Origin: Trichobilharzia szidati | Taxonomy: Eukaryota > Platyhelminthes > Trematoda > Strigeidida > Schistosomatidae | Length of the DNA: 64,000 nt | NCBI GenBank assembly: GCA_944472155.2 | Contig: OX235273.1 | Coordinates: 33,515,204 to 33,579,203, forward strand | Direction: 5' to 3' | Shown: positions 11,170 to 24,330 of the stretch, piece after piece | Numbering within the stretch: position 1 is the stretch's first letter | Layout: the number at the start of each line of letters is the position of its first letter | Made by a program: the position numbers and the translations under genes | Notes under the pieces: generated by a model | What the model was told of the DNA's origin: nothing | Databases searched by the model: none | Seen by the model: the letters and a program-made list of their open reading frames with translations, nothing else

Positions 11170-12330
11170 GGTTTGATTGACTTGCTCACTCGAACGATCG
11201 ACCGCTCGCGCGCCCTCTCTCTTGCTCGCTTGCCCCCTTGCCAGGCAGTTCGTATTTCCCTTTCACCCATTCACTCTCTCTGTCTCTCTCTCTCTCTGAT
11301 GAATAGACAAATCATCTTCGTATTTGCGACTCAGCCCGTCATTGCATCTCCTCCGTTCCTCCATCCGTCTGTCCGTACATTGGTTGGTTGAATAGTTCAT
11401 CAGCTCGTTGGTTATTCATTTAGTTAGTGGGTCGATACGTGCGTCCTAATTCCCATTTGGAATACTTTCAATTCATTGGTTGATCGACTGACTGACTGCT
11501 TGCCTACCTGACTCACTGACTGACATGGATGATTTGGAAAGCACTTTGCATTTTGCAATTCTTAAGTGCAATAGCCAGCCAGTTAGCTAGCTGGCTCCCC
11601 GCTGTGTGAATATTTCCAGCGAAATCTGAGAACAGAAAGTCTTATAAATTCTGGTGTGAATTGAAAGCATTCCAGAGCTGTGAACCAATCACACTCACAA
11701 ACACACACACACACAAACAAACATTGACTCCTCTACTCCTTCCTCCCTCCCTCTCTACATCTCACATGCATCAACAAACTATTCACACACTCACCACACA
11801 CATCCCTCCGATTCAGTCTCTCTGTCTCCAACTCTCTCTCTCTCAATCTCACTCTCTAACTCCCTCTCGAATTCATCGTTTTTATGCATCGACTTGTAAG
11901 CTGAGCAATGAAGATGTTCAATGAAGACTCTTATCGATATGGAGAAATATTTGACTAGATAAGACCAGAAAATATATGAAGAGGATGAGTGAGTAGAAGA
12001 AGAGTTGATTTGATTGATTGAGTGATGGATTGTCTGAAATCCATCCTGGATGAATGAAATGAAAAGATCATAGATGATGATGCTGTTGCTGCATATATGC
12101 AAGGATGGGTTTGTTCTGTCATGTATATATATTAGGGCATTGCTACTAGCTAGCCAGTCAATGCCTGGCACACCACACTAAGTAATTAGGTATGTCAGTA
12201 AGTAAGTAAGTTAGCGAGCTAGCGACAGACCGATTCGAAATCGTGCCGAGCAGGATTCATTCTACGAAATCTAGTCGATTCGTCGTCCACAGATTGATTG
12301 GCTCGACCAACAGCACATCAAGATGACAGT
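11170..12330. other. Low-complexity pyrimidine/CA-rich DNA, no gene seen
   Basis: Contains a (TC)n tract near 11275-11298, a (CA)n tract near 11697-11716, TCTCTCTC runs near 11830-11860 and GATTGATT/AAGTAAGT patches near 12010 and 12200. Open frames here are serine- or leucine-rich translations of these runs. Confidence 0.6.
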
Positions 12331-12519
12331 CAATGTGATGGATGATATTTGCAATACACACTTCGCTCACCGTCACAGCTACACCTACAAAAATTACAAC
12401 AATTATAAAATGAATAATAGCAATAGTCGTCCTTACAACTATCTTCAGTCATCACCATTCTAATCCTATTTGATATTATATACATTGAATCTAGCATTTT
12501 CATGATAGTAATCAGTATT

Positions 12520-12625
12520 ATTATCACCACTATTACTTCCATTACTGTCACTATTATCGTCATTATCATTGTCATTATTATTATTATCATTATTATTATT
12601 ATTACTATTATTATTATTATTTGAA
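12520..12625. repeat. (ATT)n-rich trinucleotide tract
   Basis: About 100 bp of ATT, ATC and ACT units. Opposing open frames here (Asn-rich on one strand, Ile-rich on the other) are microsatellite translations. Confidence 0.85.
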
Positions 12626-12850
12626 GTAGTAGTAGTGGTGTAGTAGTGTGGTGATGGTGTGATACAGACAATGGGTTCCAACGGAATAATATTCTGACAG
12701 TAAGAGTCATTGTATTTGTTAGTGTTAACGTCTGAACACTATTCCCACACTTGAGTAGTGAGTGCATTAGCAACAGAATACTATATGTGTATTTGAACAT
12801 TCTGTTTCGTGTCGTTTAGTTTAGTAAATAAAATCACACGCTCGGTGATT

Positions 12851-13451
12851 GATTGGTTAAAGAATGTTAACTGTATAGATATGAATAGCTGTTTGATCAC
12901 TTGAAGAAAATACACGTTGGCTTCCGTGTCTCGCCTTGTGCTGTTCCAGTGGCAGTGGTTGTCGTAGTTGTAGTTGTAATGGTAGTGATTTATTAATATT
13001 ATGTGATTGACATGCTCAACCTTGTCATCTTTAGCACATTACCGTTGAAAGAAATATGAAAACCAACACTGTGATTTCTATTTTTATAGTTACACTTATT
13101 AGTAGTAGTATTAATATTATCGTTATTACTGTTGTTATTATTATTATGATTACACTTTTGCTTAGTAATCTTATGATTGATTACATCTTGCTTGTTGCTT
13201 GTAATCCTCAACAGTTGGTTGACTGATTGGTCTACTCAGTCTGCAGTGACGGCATGGTGACAGTGCTAGTGGTCACTGTGAGTAGTGAGATGATGGTGAT
13301 GACAGTGCAGTGTAGTGTAGTGCAGAACAGTGCAGTGCAGTGCAGTGGTGTGCATCTTTTCGAGGACATTTGAATTTGGGGAGAAGAACGAAATGGGATG
13401 TATCCAGCTATCCTGCCAGCCAGTCAGCCTAGGTGAGATTGACATGACAGA
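12851..13451. repeat. Direct repeat, right copy, bounding the simple-sequence island
   Basis: Partner of 7302-7890, same orientation. It differs by a shorter ATT tract and by an expanded GCAGTGCAGT run at about 13305-13345. It ends at GACATGACAGAT, after which ordinary AT-rich DNA resumes. Confidence 0.85.
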
Positions 13452-16400
13452 TCTTATTTTGAAACTATAACATTTAGTTCAGCGAATTATCTCTTTTCGG
13501 ACAATTCTTTTGCTTATGTCTACAGTTGGATATTTTTTTGTTATTTTGTATGTATTTTTGCATTCAGTTTGTCAATCAATGTCCAATGGGTTGTAGTTAT
13601 TATAACTAAACAAATGAAGATTTCTAATTGGTTCTGCGTTATGCAATACCAACCAATGTTATTGGATGTTGATGAAATTATGATAGTAACAAATATGATG
13701 AGTTTTCACAAATAGTTGTTTAAAATAAGTACACGATACTGCATCTAAGCGCTTCTCTGTGCGTATATCAGTTCACCTTCTGCTGTGGAGCCAGCTTCAT
13801 CGGTCTTTCGACGAGCACCCTGTCCAACAGGATTCAAGAACACTATCCAGCATGGTTGCGAAAAGGCAATAGTGGTGCAATAATGAGTGCGATAATTGAA
13901 CACCTGGTTAACACTGATCATTTCATCTCAACAAACGCCTCCTTAAAACTAATAGCTGAAGCTCTGGTCATTCACATATAAAAACTGGAGCTGTGCATAC
14001 AAAAGAGAAATACTCAACCGATTCTACTGTCATGGCAACAAATTTGTTGATTTTGATGACAATATTTTGTTTGTTTACCTGTTTGTTTATTTGCCTATAA
14101 TTCTTGTATTCATTTAGAACTTTTACGTGATTTCGTATTCTCTACTTTGTTCCTATGCGTATCCGGAGTAAAACTCAATCATCAAACTATTCATATTGTT
14201 ACGTAACTTCTTTTGTTTATTTCAACTCATCCCATTTCGTACTACCCTAATTTCATAAACATCCAATCATCTTTACCGATTTTGTATTACGTAACTCCAA
14301 CTAACAATCTTCACATGTTCAGTTGAAATAACCACAACCAATTATATTTTTGACTGACAAACTAAATGTTCACATACATGCAAAATAACAATTATATATA
14401 TATATATATTCGCCGAAAAGATACTCTTCACTGAACTATGTGTTTTGTTTTCATAATGTATAATTCCCGAGATTTACTTACATAGTGTGAGATTTGATGA
14501 CTGCAATGTGATTTCATCTTTGATTGGTCATAAGTACGCAAAACACATTCGATGATCTATCAGGTGGTTTCAAAATTTAGGCATCAAGTTAGATGAATTT
14601 CTCACACAGTCCCCAAACTAAATGTAAGACCTCTACAACCAAGTACATTTAGAAAATATTAGCACAACAGTTTATCTGCATTTTCGGGATGCCTCACAGC
14701 TCACATCGATGAATAAATGTTCAAATGTAATACCAACAAATTGACGAATGTTTGAATAAATGCACTGAATGTAAACGAACACTGAAGTTAAAATAGAAAT
14801 AGTGTTCCTGAGTAGTGACAGTATTGGCACTGAAAGTAATTCGTTTGCTTTTTTGAGGAAACTAGCCTGAATTGTAACATATTTTGCGGATCATGGCGAT
14901 GTATGAAAATGAATATATGAAAAGTAATCTGAAATGAATAAGAAGTATGTTGTTATAAAAGAATTAGCTTAATAAACGCTAAACTGAATTTTAGGTCGAG
15001 AACGGTGCTGTAGCCAGAAGAGAAGGGGAGTTATTCATTAAGATGTTAGTTTCGACTGGATCGGCATGAAAACTTTAGACACAGACAGTGTCATTCTTTT
15101 CAAACGTCTTGTGACGACTGTTATGACTGAAGCTGATCTGGTCTTTTTGATAAATTCTTAACTAGTTAAGTGGTAAATGGATCGGTTTATGTACCACAAA
15201 TGAATAGTTTCTCATTATTATAATGGCGTTGATTAGAAAAGTACATCAGGTTTTCTTTAAAACTTAATCCATTTATATCCAATAAGTGCGTAGATTAAAA
15301 TGTGCTGTGAAATCCAGTACACATGCTGCTTGAAATTCTGTCTGAATACTTCTTAGGCAAATATCATATGAAAAGTTTTAAATCACTGAGTTAAATAATA
15401 TTTATTCAGTGGAGGAGTACAGTCCAGTGTTGTTATAAATTCGTATCAGTGACGACATATGAATTTTCTAAATTGCATATGTTATCCAGTTTATTCATAT
15501 AACGTCATACTTATGCTGAAATATGAACAGTGACAGGTTATATTGTCAGGATTTCGACAGCCTTATTCCTTCGTCTGTACAAACATCAAGATATGCTGGT
15601 TATTCAAATTGTACGTTTCTTTCCCAAAAGTTTTCATTACTGACCGACATTCACTAGAATCTACAGGCTTGGCATTTTCTGAGAAATGTCGCATTTCAGT
15701 AGATAACCTGAAGAATTTGTAATTCTTAAGATTCATAATGTACTTTTCAAATCAGTTTCATTCTTCATGTAAAAGGAATGATAAATCCATAAATTTCAGA
15801 GTTTCTTATTAATGAGCTATTTACATTAGGCCTACACTTATAGATCCACTCTCCAACATGTTCAGATTAATGACTCAATACTGTCAATGACTACTTTCTT
15901 TGAGAGTTGATTTTCATTTGGGAGGAAATTAATTCTTGCACATGGTCCATCTGAAACAGCATTACTCGAGTCAGTTAACACACATTCATCAGCAGCGTTC
16001 TTGAACTGTGAAAAGCGATTGCTCAGCTTGAAAGAATAAATAACAATTGTGATAAATCAGTATCAACAAGTGGAGTCTTAGCTCAGGGAAAACGAATCCA
16101 AAACTTCAGGTTGCCACTTGAGATTCTATCATCTGCTTACAACTTGCATTACTCACATCCAAAATTAGTGTTACTGAATCACTTCTGAGGATTCTGAACA
16201 TATCTTGTAAAATATTAGGGGTCTTGTGTGATATTTGCATAAAACTATTTATTCACCTTCATTTTGTTTATACCACAACAACTGAAGTTTATTTCACATA
16301 TCTTAACTTCCAGAAACTGAACCATGGACGTTCACTCTGTTCAACCACAAATTTGAATGAGTAAGTGACTATGCTTTTGATTTTTGTTTAAATTATATTA

Positions 16401-16881
16401 CAATTTTACTTATGAATGTGAATAAATGAAACAGATTTATACTTATGTCGAAGCTGTTTCGATGTTTTATTATTCGGTTAGATCGGCTGTGACGACCAGA
16501 CCCAACGTCCCATGAATTTCAACTTCTGTCAGTTTGATATATGTATGATAAGGTTTCAGAAATCTGCACTTGGTGATGTAGGTTCTAGCCCTAAAAGGGT
16601 TATTTGCTCCTCATTCGTTGCATGTATACCTTGATGATGAGTGCCAAGAACCATGAAACGCAGATCCTGAACTTCTATATATGTACAAACATCTTTCTAG
16701 CAACAACTCGAATAACTTAGTGTTGGCAGCCATGGTCATACAGGTGAGGAAATGTATGACGATGGGTTTCACTATTAAACTTCCTTGTGAATCCTGAAAT
16801 AAAAGATATACAAATCTTTGACGACGTTCGAAAGGGAGGAAAAGCACTTGTGAAGACATATTTCTGAGAAAACATATTTCT
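13452..16881. other. AT-rich intergenic DNA, nothing recognised
   Basis: I found no coding frame with protein-like composition, no RNA gene and no known repeat here, apart from a short TA dinucleotide run near 14394-14408. Open frames are short and uninformative. Confidence 0.5.
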
Positions 16882-19800
16882 GTTCGAAGTATATAGAATA
16901 TGAAACATCAAAACGATACTCGGTAGGCTACTGCACCACTTGAGCCCCCTCATTCGCAATGGCTTTCAGTAACTGTGCATATCCTGTTGATGGCTGATTA
17001 TTTTATGAGTAAATGGGAAACGTAGATGATTAAAACTGAGGTTGGAGTAGACATTTGTGATTTTTGAAGGGTAATGTACATTTTGAGTAAATTCGTCTAG
17101 AAAAATCTTTTTCACATAAATGAAACATATTTTAGAAATGCGAGTTCTGCAGATAATTGGTTTGAATTCGATCTTATTCCATTGAATATCTGACTAAACT
17201 TAGGATGACTGATGATTATAACATAAACCAGATACGAAGATATGCGAAAGAACGTTATTGGTGCTGTTGATATCTACGAGTAGCGAACCACTTTAGATAC
17301 AGAAGTAATGCTGTTAACATGGACTGAAGTATGTTATTAGCAGAGTACTAGGGTACAGACAGAGGTATTCCCCTAATTACAATCTATTATTCCTGTAACC
17401 CATGAAGATTAAATGAAAAAAACTTTGAAACTATTTAGATGCCGGAGCCGTGCTGAATAAGTGTGAGTTATTATGAAGTAATTATATGTGATTAGTTGAT
17501 ATTGTTTTTGTTTTATAAGGTTGGTTTTTGGTTACGTATCTTCCTTTATAATAGAATATATATGTGACTTGGAATTAACTAAAATATTCTTACATTTTGG
17601 GTGGAGGGGGTATCACAGAGATTGATGGAAATATTGTAGGGAATTGTACGCCAAAAGTTATTCAGCTTGAAAAAAAACTCCTTAGATATTTTCAACGACT
17701 AAATACTTGCAATCGAATAGGCTATTGCTAAATACCATTTTAATTGCCGCTTGCACACTGATGATTCTTCAGTCATTTTGACAGATTACATTCGTACATA
17801 ATGTCGATTCAAAATTGACCTTTCGAAGAAATCGAAGCTTTTGGTTCAATAAGCTCTACGATTTCTAAACCACACAAATCAAAGTAGAAATTCATCATGC
17901 CTAATTTGAGAAAGAAGATTTTCAGATGACAATATGTGATCCACTGGGTCCCAGTGACATCTAAAAATTAGAATGTAAAACCATTAACGACCAAACTACA
18001 AGCATTCTTTTTCTATCGCAGAGAACTAGCCGGTGCTAACGAAATATCCACGAGTAACTCTCTGTCTTAATATATTTCAAAGGTAGCAAAAGAACACTTT
18101 TATCCGATGAAATCTTTACTATTAGTAAAAAGGAATAATAACAGATCAAAATTGTTACACCAACAATGCCGTCAGGCAGATATGAAGTTCGAGAAATTCT
18201 GACTTACAAAATATGTACCAAACGGAAAAATTAGGATATTTAGTAGGTCAGATGAACACCACATTTTATATCATCCATTCCACTACATACACTAGTTCAA
18301 TTAGTTTGAAGTGTAGTTCTCTGAGCTGAGTAGGCTTCGGTACCTTTTGTTTACTCCCACTTGAACAATTTTAAATATAACACTTTCACAAGGATTACCA
18401 GTTAGTTAGAATTTAGTTTTAATCTGATGGCTGAATTATTGTCAAACAATCTCCCTGGACTTTTTGGGCTTTGATTCAACGTGTACAATTATTCTGAATC
18501 ATCATTTCTCGAAAGTTGGTCAGTGTAAATAGCGAAATTCCTTTCACCTCCATCTTGACACTTCTGATAATGACGTGATATTACGTCATCAATGTGAATA
18601 TCAGTAATTAGTGATTCTGATTTCGTGTTGCAACATTTTATTTTCAGGTTCCCATGATTGCACCAGAGAGAGTAAGAAAATGCATACACATTTAGGATTT
18701 AATAATTTTCATATGTTACTTAACAACTGATGTATTTTATTATTTGAAAATCTTATTTCTATCTGTAAATAACTGCACGTTTAGCTATAACTACAAGATA
18801 CATCAGCTAACTAACACAGTGTGTTGATTCTAATTTCCCAACAGTTGGTGTTTCTGTATACGACTGTATATTTGCAAGATACATTTCCATTTCTAGTCCA
18901 AGGCAAAGAATGTCAAAGTTATACACACTCACTTGAAATAGCTGATTTTCAAGTCATTGGTAATTGAGTACTTCTGGTTATTTAACAACCACTTCACTTC
19001 ATGATAATGTTGAAGCGTACACCACAATTCACAATTTTCTTCATCAAGTCTTGCAAATTTGTTATAGTAGACAATGTTCAACAGTCAAACCTTGATATCA
19101 GGCACAGGAGGTAAGCAGATAAAATTGTATCCATGTGGTTTAATACAGGCATGTTTGTCTTATTTTCTCAAAAAGGCTTTTTTTCTTACAAATTTCTCCT
19201 AGCGAGACGCATTGACATTGGTATGTGATGGTTATGTTTATGTTTAGCATCAATTTGTTTACAAGTGTCCCATTCAAAACTGAAATAGGCCGAAATATGC
19301 TTTTGTCATAATGAACAAACTAAATCATCATATATCAAGCTGTTTCTCTATGATGACAGAGTGAATATGCACTAAAACTGCTCGTCGCTCAGAAATTTAG
19401 ACAAACTAGATATGAAATAAGCACAAATATCAATGAAGACTTTTAAACTGATTTAGCATTTTTTTTATCTTCACGTTCCCAGTGGAACATAAGGCTTAAG
19501 CTAGTGGCTTGAAGTTTCTCTAGCAGTGTTTATTTTCCAGGATGGTGTTGCTAGCCTCATGCCCACCCTTTCCTCTTTACCAGCATTATTTCTAGCTTAG
19601 CGAGGTAAAGGAGTGCGTCGGCCGGGGATCGAACCCCGGACCATGTCTATGGTCGGCGAGCGTTCTAACCGCAATGCCACCGACGCACCGATTTAGTATT
19701 AGAATTAACTATCCATAGTTTGTTGCCAAAAATTTAGTTTTCACTTTCAATTTGTTTCATCTCATATACTCTGATTGAAAATATTGTCAAAACTACCTGT

Positions 19801-20945
19801 GTGAATAAAAGATAACCAGGTCAATTCATGCCTTCCAAAATATTTTCAGGTTTCTATGAAGGTGACTGTCGTAAGTAGTAGGTCTAATTACAACCTCGTT
19901 ATTATGCCTAAATGTAAAGTTTCGTAGGGAGCCAAACTGTATCCACATAAGCCTGAGCATCTTCGTTAAATATCCTTTGTGTATTTCACATAAACTAATT
20001 AGTAACTCTGGTCTAAGTTAATTGCATCAGTGAATTTTGAATTCTTTTCGTAATAGTTGTAGTAGATCAGTCCGCTCCATTTATTTGTGGTGAGTCACTT
20101 ATTTCAGATGGGATATCACATGAGCACGTGCTTTTTGGAATTCCATTATATTAAATGTTTCCAGGTATTTGTATGATAATAAAAACTTGACATAAGTCTT
20201 TTTATACTTCAGAGTGCATTACTGAGGTTTCCGTTACAACAAAAGTAGACGGATATTTCCAGAAAGTTTATTTACATTCAATTACTGACTGTTTACTGCC
20301 ACTGAATCTGCCAAGGGTTTCCTCGGAAGTTATGTTATTAACTATATTTTACTGAATAATTTAGTGGTATACACATGTAAAGATTAGGAAAGAAGTCCAT
20401 TTATCAATTTACCGTGAACGTTTTATGTAGACATTCAGTTGTTTTATTATGAGAGATATGATACATTGTTTAGTTGTCTATTATTTTATAAACTTCCTAC
20501 TTCGAAAGCTAAATCTTCCATAGTGTTTCTCTTACATCAAGTGATACAGCGATGGAATGCATGCAATAATAGAGTTATTAAAGCAGGATAGTTTGTTTGT
20601 TTATTTTGAAAACATTTCAGCGAGACCACCAAATTTGAATACTGCAACTAACAGTAAGTCATTTTATTTTGCATGAAAAATCAAGCAAACTTATAACTTT
20701 TGGATTTCTATAAGATAACTGTGCTTAAATTGAAAAGGTTCTAAATTTATGTACCATGGTATTAATTTGAACCGTGCACGTTTTCAATTATTTAAACTGT
20801 ACAAATTTGTCAAATGCCGTTATGTACTTTAAAGCACATTTTCGAATTTTCCTAGCCAAATTTCATGGACGTTTACCATCTTATTAACTTTTCACTGTGA
20901 AAGCTCGTTCTCTCATAGAAGGCTGCAAACTTCAAATCATACACC
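16882..20945 (-). repeat. Inverted copy (left arm) of a ~4.06 kb non-coding element
   Basis: The reverse complement aligns almost base for base with 40105-44177; a sampled 85 bp stretch (20275-20360) differs at one position. Boundaries: TGTTCGAAGTATATAGA on the left and GCAAACTTCAAATCATA on the right. Both arms contain a SINE at the same place, so that insertion predates the duplication. No long open frame exists in either arm; the short frame shared at 18489-18689 and 42371-42568 is not protein-like and is probably incidental. The right arm continues for another 0.58 kb into a hammerhead-bearing end, which this copy lacks. Confidence 0.9.
19468..19688 (-). mobile_element. SINE (family A), tRNA-derived head, inside the left arm
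   Basis: On the minus strand it begins GCGTCGGTGGCATTGCGGTT, holding an A box-like TGGCATTGCGG, and continues to a B box GGTTCGATCCC. The body then ends in CAGTGGAACATAAGG and CCCAGTGGGAACGTGAAG. The head is recognisably tRNA-derived, giving an internal Pol III promoter. The same insertion is in the right arm at 41368-41598. Confidence 0.85.
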
Positions 20946-21358
20946 TACCTACCACACAATAGGGTGGGATAGGGTTAAAATTCTAAAAAGCCAAATAGGT
21001 AGGTGGAAAGAGAGGTTGATTACGGAATCCTTATTCATCGAGTCTACACCCAACACATGCAACAGAAGTGACTCAATACAAATACCAGAAATATGGAAGA
21101 TATTATTACCGCCGGTCAAATCAGAAGAGGATGATAAATAGTCTTAAAATTCTATTTCAATTCAAACACATCAACACATTCTAACAATCAACTTATTATG
21201 ACTATAAAACCACTCGTCGTATTGCCCATCTAATTGTTATGGGTTAATAACACTCGTACTATTATTTCTGAATGTACATTATCTCATATTGAATTTTATT
21301 CCAATATCGAATCGATTCCACACATGTATATAAATGAAGGAAAGAAGTTGTGTGAGTA

Positions 21359-21510
21359 ACTTGATATGACTATGAGCAATAGGTTGTGCTCGAAACGTCA
21401 TCAGTTAATATAACTGTACAACACTGTGTGATTTATCAAAATAAAATCTTAACCATTATGGAGTCATACTCTATCACAGTGCCCAAGTTTTATACTTATA
21501 TCAATGAGGA
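21359..21510 (+). mobile_element. PLE 3' terminal fragment with hammerhead relic
   Basis: Nearly identical to 2006-2165. It begins with the hammerhead-like motif (stem I TTGAT/ATCAG, core ATGACTA, stem II GAGC/GCTC, GAAAC, cleavage triplet GTC) and ends at CAGTGCCCAAGTTTTATACT. No PLE coding sequence is attached, so this is a solo terminal piece. Confidence 0.65.
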
Positions 21511-22119
21511 TTTATATTCCTCAATAACTTCAGCAGGCGATTATTATGAGAAAATATATTTCTGTAATTTTTGAAATTCCCCTGCTTTTACTCATGAGTA
21601 GTTGAGCTGAGAGGCGGACATCTTATCCGTATCACTTGGATGTTTCATCAGTGCACGTCTAGTCCACATCCGTTTCCTCCTGTATATTGGTTAAGTACAA
21701 TGGTGGTGGCTAGTTTACTGGCAGAATTACTTCAGATTTACTTTGGTTATTATTTTATTACATATCATTTGTAGTTTTCTAAGTTCCTTCCCAATAAAAA
21801 GCAACTGATAGTGCCTCATGTACGTGTCACATTATTGCCTGCCTTAATTTGGTTGGAGAGGGGACAGATTAGGAAGAAATAACAATGAGATATTTCAGTT
21901 CTTCAAGGAAGGAGTGAATGATTCATTTACTAAAGCAGTCACATCGCTATTTGCAGAATATTATTCCTCAGTAAGATTTCATAGGATTCCTCTGATTGCA
22001 TAGCAACCAATCAAGTGAAAAGTGTCGTCTCCCTCACCTAAATGGTAACAACTTATATTAAACAGATCTATTTCCCTTAACAACAGACTATATTTTGTGA
22101 GGAAAAGAAGTTCAGACTA

Positions 22120-22620
22120 CGAGGAAGTCACTGACTAATCATCCATTTTCGACAGATTACTACTCTGCAACAAAGTCAAAATGTAAAAGTTGACTTAAAC
22201 GCTGTTTATAGATAAATGCAATATACTTCGATAGGACAACAGGTTACACCTAATATTATGCTTCGAATCCTTGATGTCGGTACAGTCTTAATTCATTCAG
22301 TAAGTGTAAGGTGGCCAGTCATTGTGGTGAGCACTTTCGACTCTTAATAGCTGTGCGGTTTACACTGTTTCAGAGCTGTGTTACTTGCAGTTTCTATCAA
22401 TTACTACTTTAACGTAGGTAAAGTATGTCTGAAACATTTCGGCAATCGGTATTTTTGTATGGATCCTTTTGTAGCCGGTTGAAAATAATTCAAGAAAAAC
22501 GCAAGAATGAGTTCATCTAATCTAGTTATATTCATTTCCTTGTTTTCTTCATTTCTATTAATTGGAGAAAATTGCATGATGATTTAAACTGGCTTGAACC
22601 CTGGATCCAGAGCTTACTTT
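22120..22620. repeat. Diverged low-copy repeat, block 2 (copy B)
   Basis: Aligns with the two parts of 1930-2600 around the PLE insertion found there, and shows the uninterrupted state. No coding content. Confidence 0.5.
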
Positions 22621-23344
22621 TGAAAGCTCCCAAGGAACCTAATATGTTACATCTGAAATCCTCAAACTATTTAACTTTTTTTAAAGATTGAATTGAACTG
22701 TTATTACGACGATCATTTGCCCACGGAGGTGAAGCGCAAGGGGTGGAATCAAATCACGCTACATTTGTTCGTTGTTTGTTTGTTAAATCTAGCGGAATAG
22801 CAAAAAATTACCGCACTAATCATGATTTATAAGAATTGTCTATTACTGAAAAATCATATTTCTGATCCAACATGTATACGCTGACTAACGCGTATGAATT
22901 ACCTCAGAACGAAATAAAGATGAAGTTAACATGTGGGTAGGGTGGTTGCGTAACAGTATTATACGACAGTTTTCGATGTTGGAATTGTGCTTTCCCAAAT
23001 TGATATCTAGGTATGCCAAAACACAAATGCCTTATGTATAAATCTCTATTTCCACATTTCCACTAATTCTGCCTCTATCGTCATGTTTTCAGGTTCTCTC
23101 TTATTTCACGAGGATCTTTGATTTCTGCATGTCGCCATTAAAATCGTCCCTCCACTATTCGATATCCTCACAGAGGACATCACGCACAACATACTACTTA
23201 AATATTCTCGTCAACAGTACCCACCTCACTTATAAGAATGTCACTGATAGAATGGTCCTGCAGAATAACTTGTCAGAATAAACTTATACTGATTTATTCT
23301 TTCAAAGTAGTTGAATAATTACGCGACATATTTTCACCACATTT

Positions 23345-24330
23345 GTTGCATAAACATTAGTTGAAATTGAAAAATGCATAATAGTGATAACTTATTATTC
23401 CGATAATTATCAATTCTCGAGAATGTCAGCTCCGCTAAACGAACATTATGATGCATGTAGGTTACCCAGCTGAACTACAACAAAAGTAAATACATCCAGA
23501 CTATATGAACAAAATATTGTCTGACGTCTAGTAATAAGTTCTCTATGGTGACTATTCCTTCTGTTCATCCCCGTTTAGTATATTACAGTGTAACAGCTGC
23601 CCTAAAAGCTCATCGATGCAACAGTAATGTCGTGCGTAACTATGTACCTATCGAAAGGGTGTCGACTGATTACTGCCATTCATGCTGCTGCCCATTCATC
23701 ATTCAGAACTAAAGACATTCACTGAGATATCGTGACTTGTGTCTTCATAAACTTCTACAGATGAAAGAAACAGTTGAAATATGAAGTATTCACGAAAAAT
23801 GAGAAGGAGTTTTCAATCTCAACGTATCACTGTGATGAATGTGCTGATCAGAATAACTGTATATTGTGAGTACTGATATACTTAGACTTTTATGTGAATA
23901 CGTACATTACTCGTCATTTACAATATCGAAAACTGAGAATTACCTTCAACATTTTTAATTGTCTGTCAAATATTCAGTGAAACAATTGAATGACTTTATT
24001 GAAAAACGTATATTCAAGTCAAACCTGAATATTTAGTTGACATTCAAATATTATCGTATATGCTAATTGTTCAGCAGTAATGTTTGAGCTGTTAAAAAAG
24101 TCGAGTTGGTTGTTTGTCAAACTCATGGATCATACGTTTACTGATAGACAATGATTACGTAAAGACGATTGGTAAATTTGTGGTGAGACATGGTCGCTAG
24201 CCAAATTGGTTGACAGTAATTGAGGTCAAAGGTCAAGATGGACAGGCGGATACAGTTAACATATAGATGAATTGACACAGCCACAAACGATGCAAGGTTA
24301 ACTGTGTGTGAGAAACAACCAATCAACAGA
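23345..24330. repeat. Diverged low-copy repeat, block 1 (copy B)
   Basis: Aligns with 1-960 in the same orientation with many substitutions and indels. It lies about 0.7 kb after block 2, the reverse of the order at the left end of the window. Confidence 0.6.

Noticed and set aside
18489..18689. Short frame conserved between the two 4 kb inverted arms (also 42371-42568)
   Set aside because: Its preservation is explained by the high overall identity of the arms; it has no start context, motif or codon-type constraint visible.
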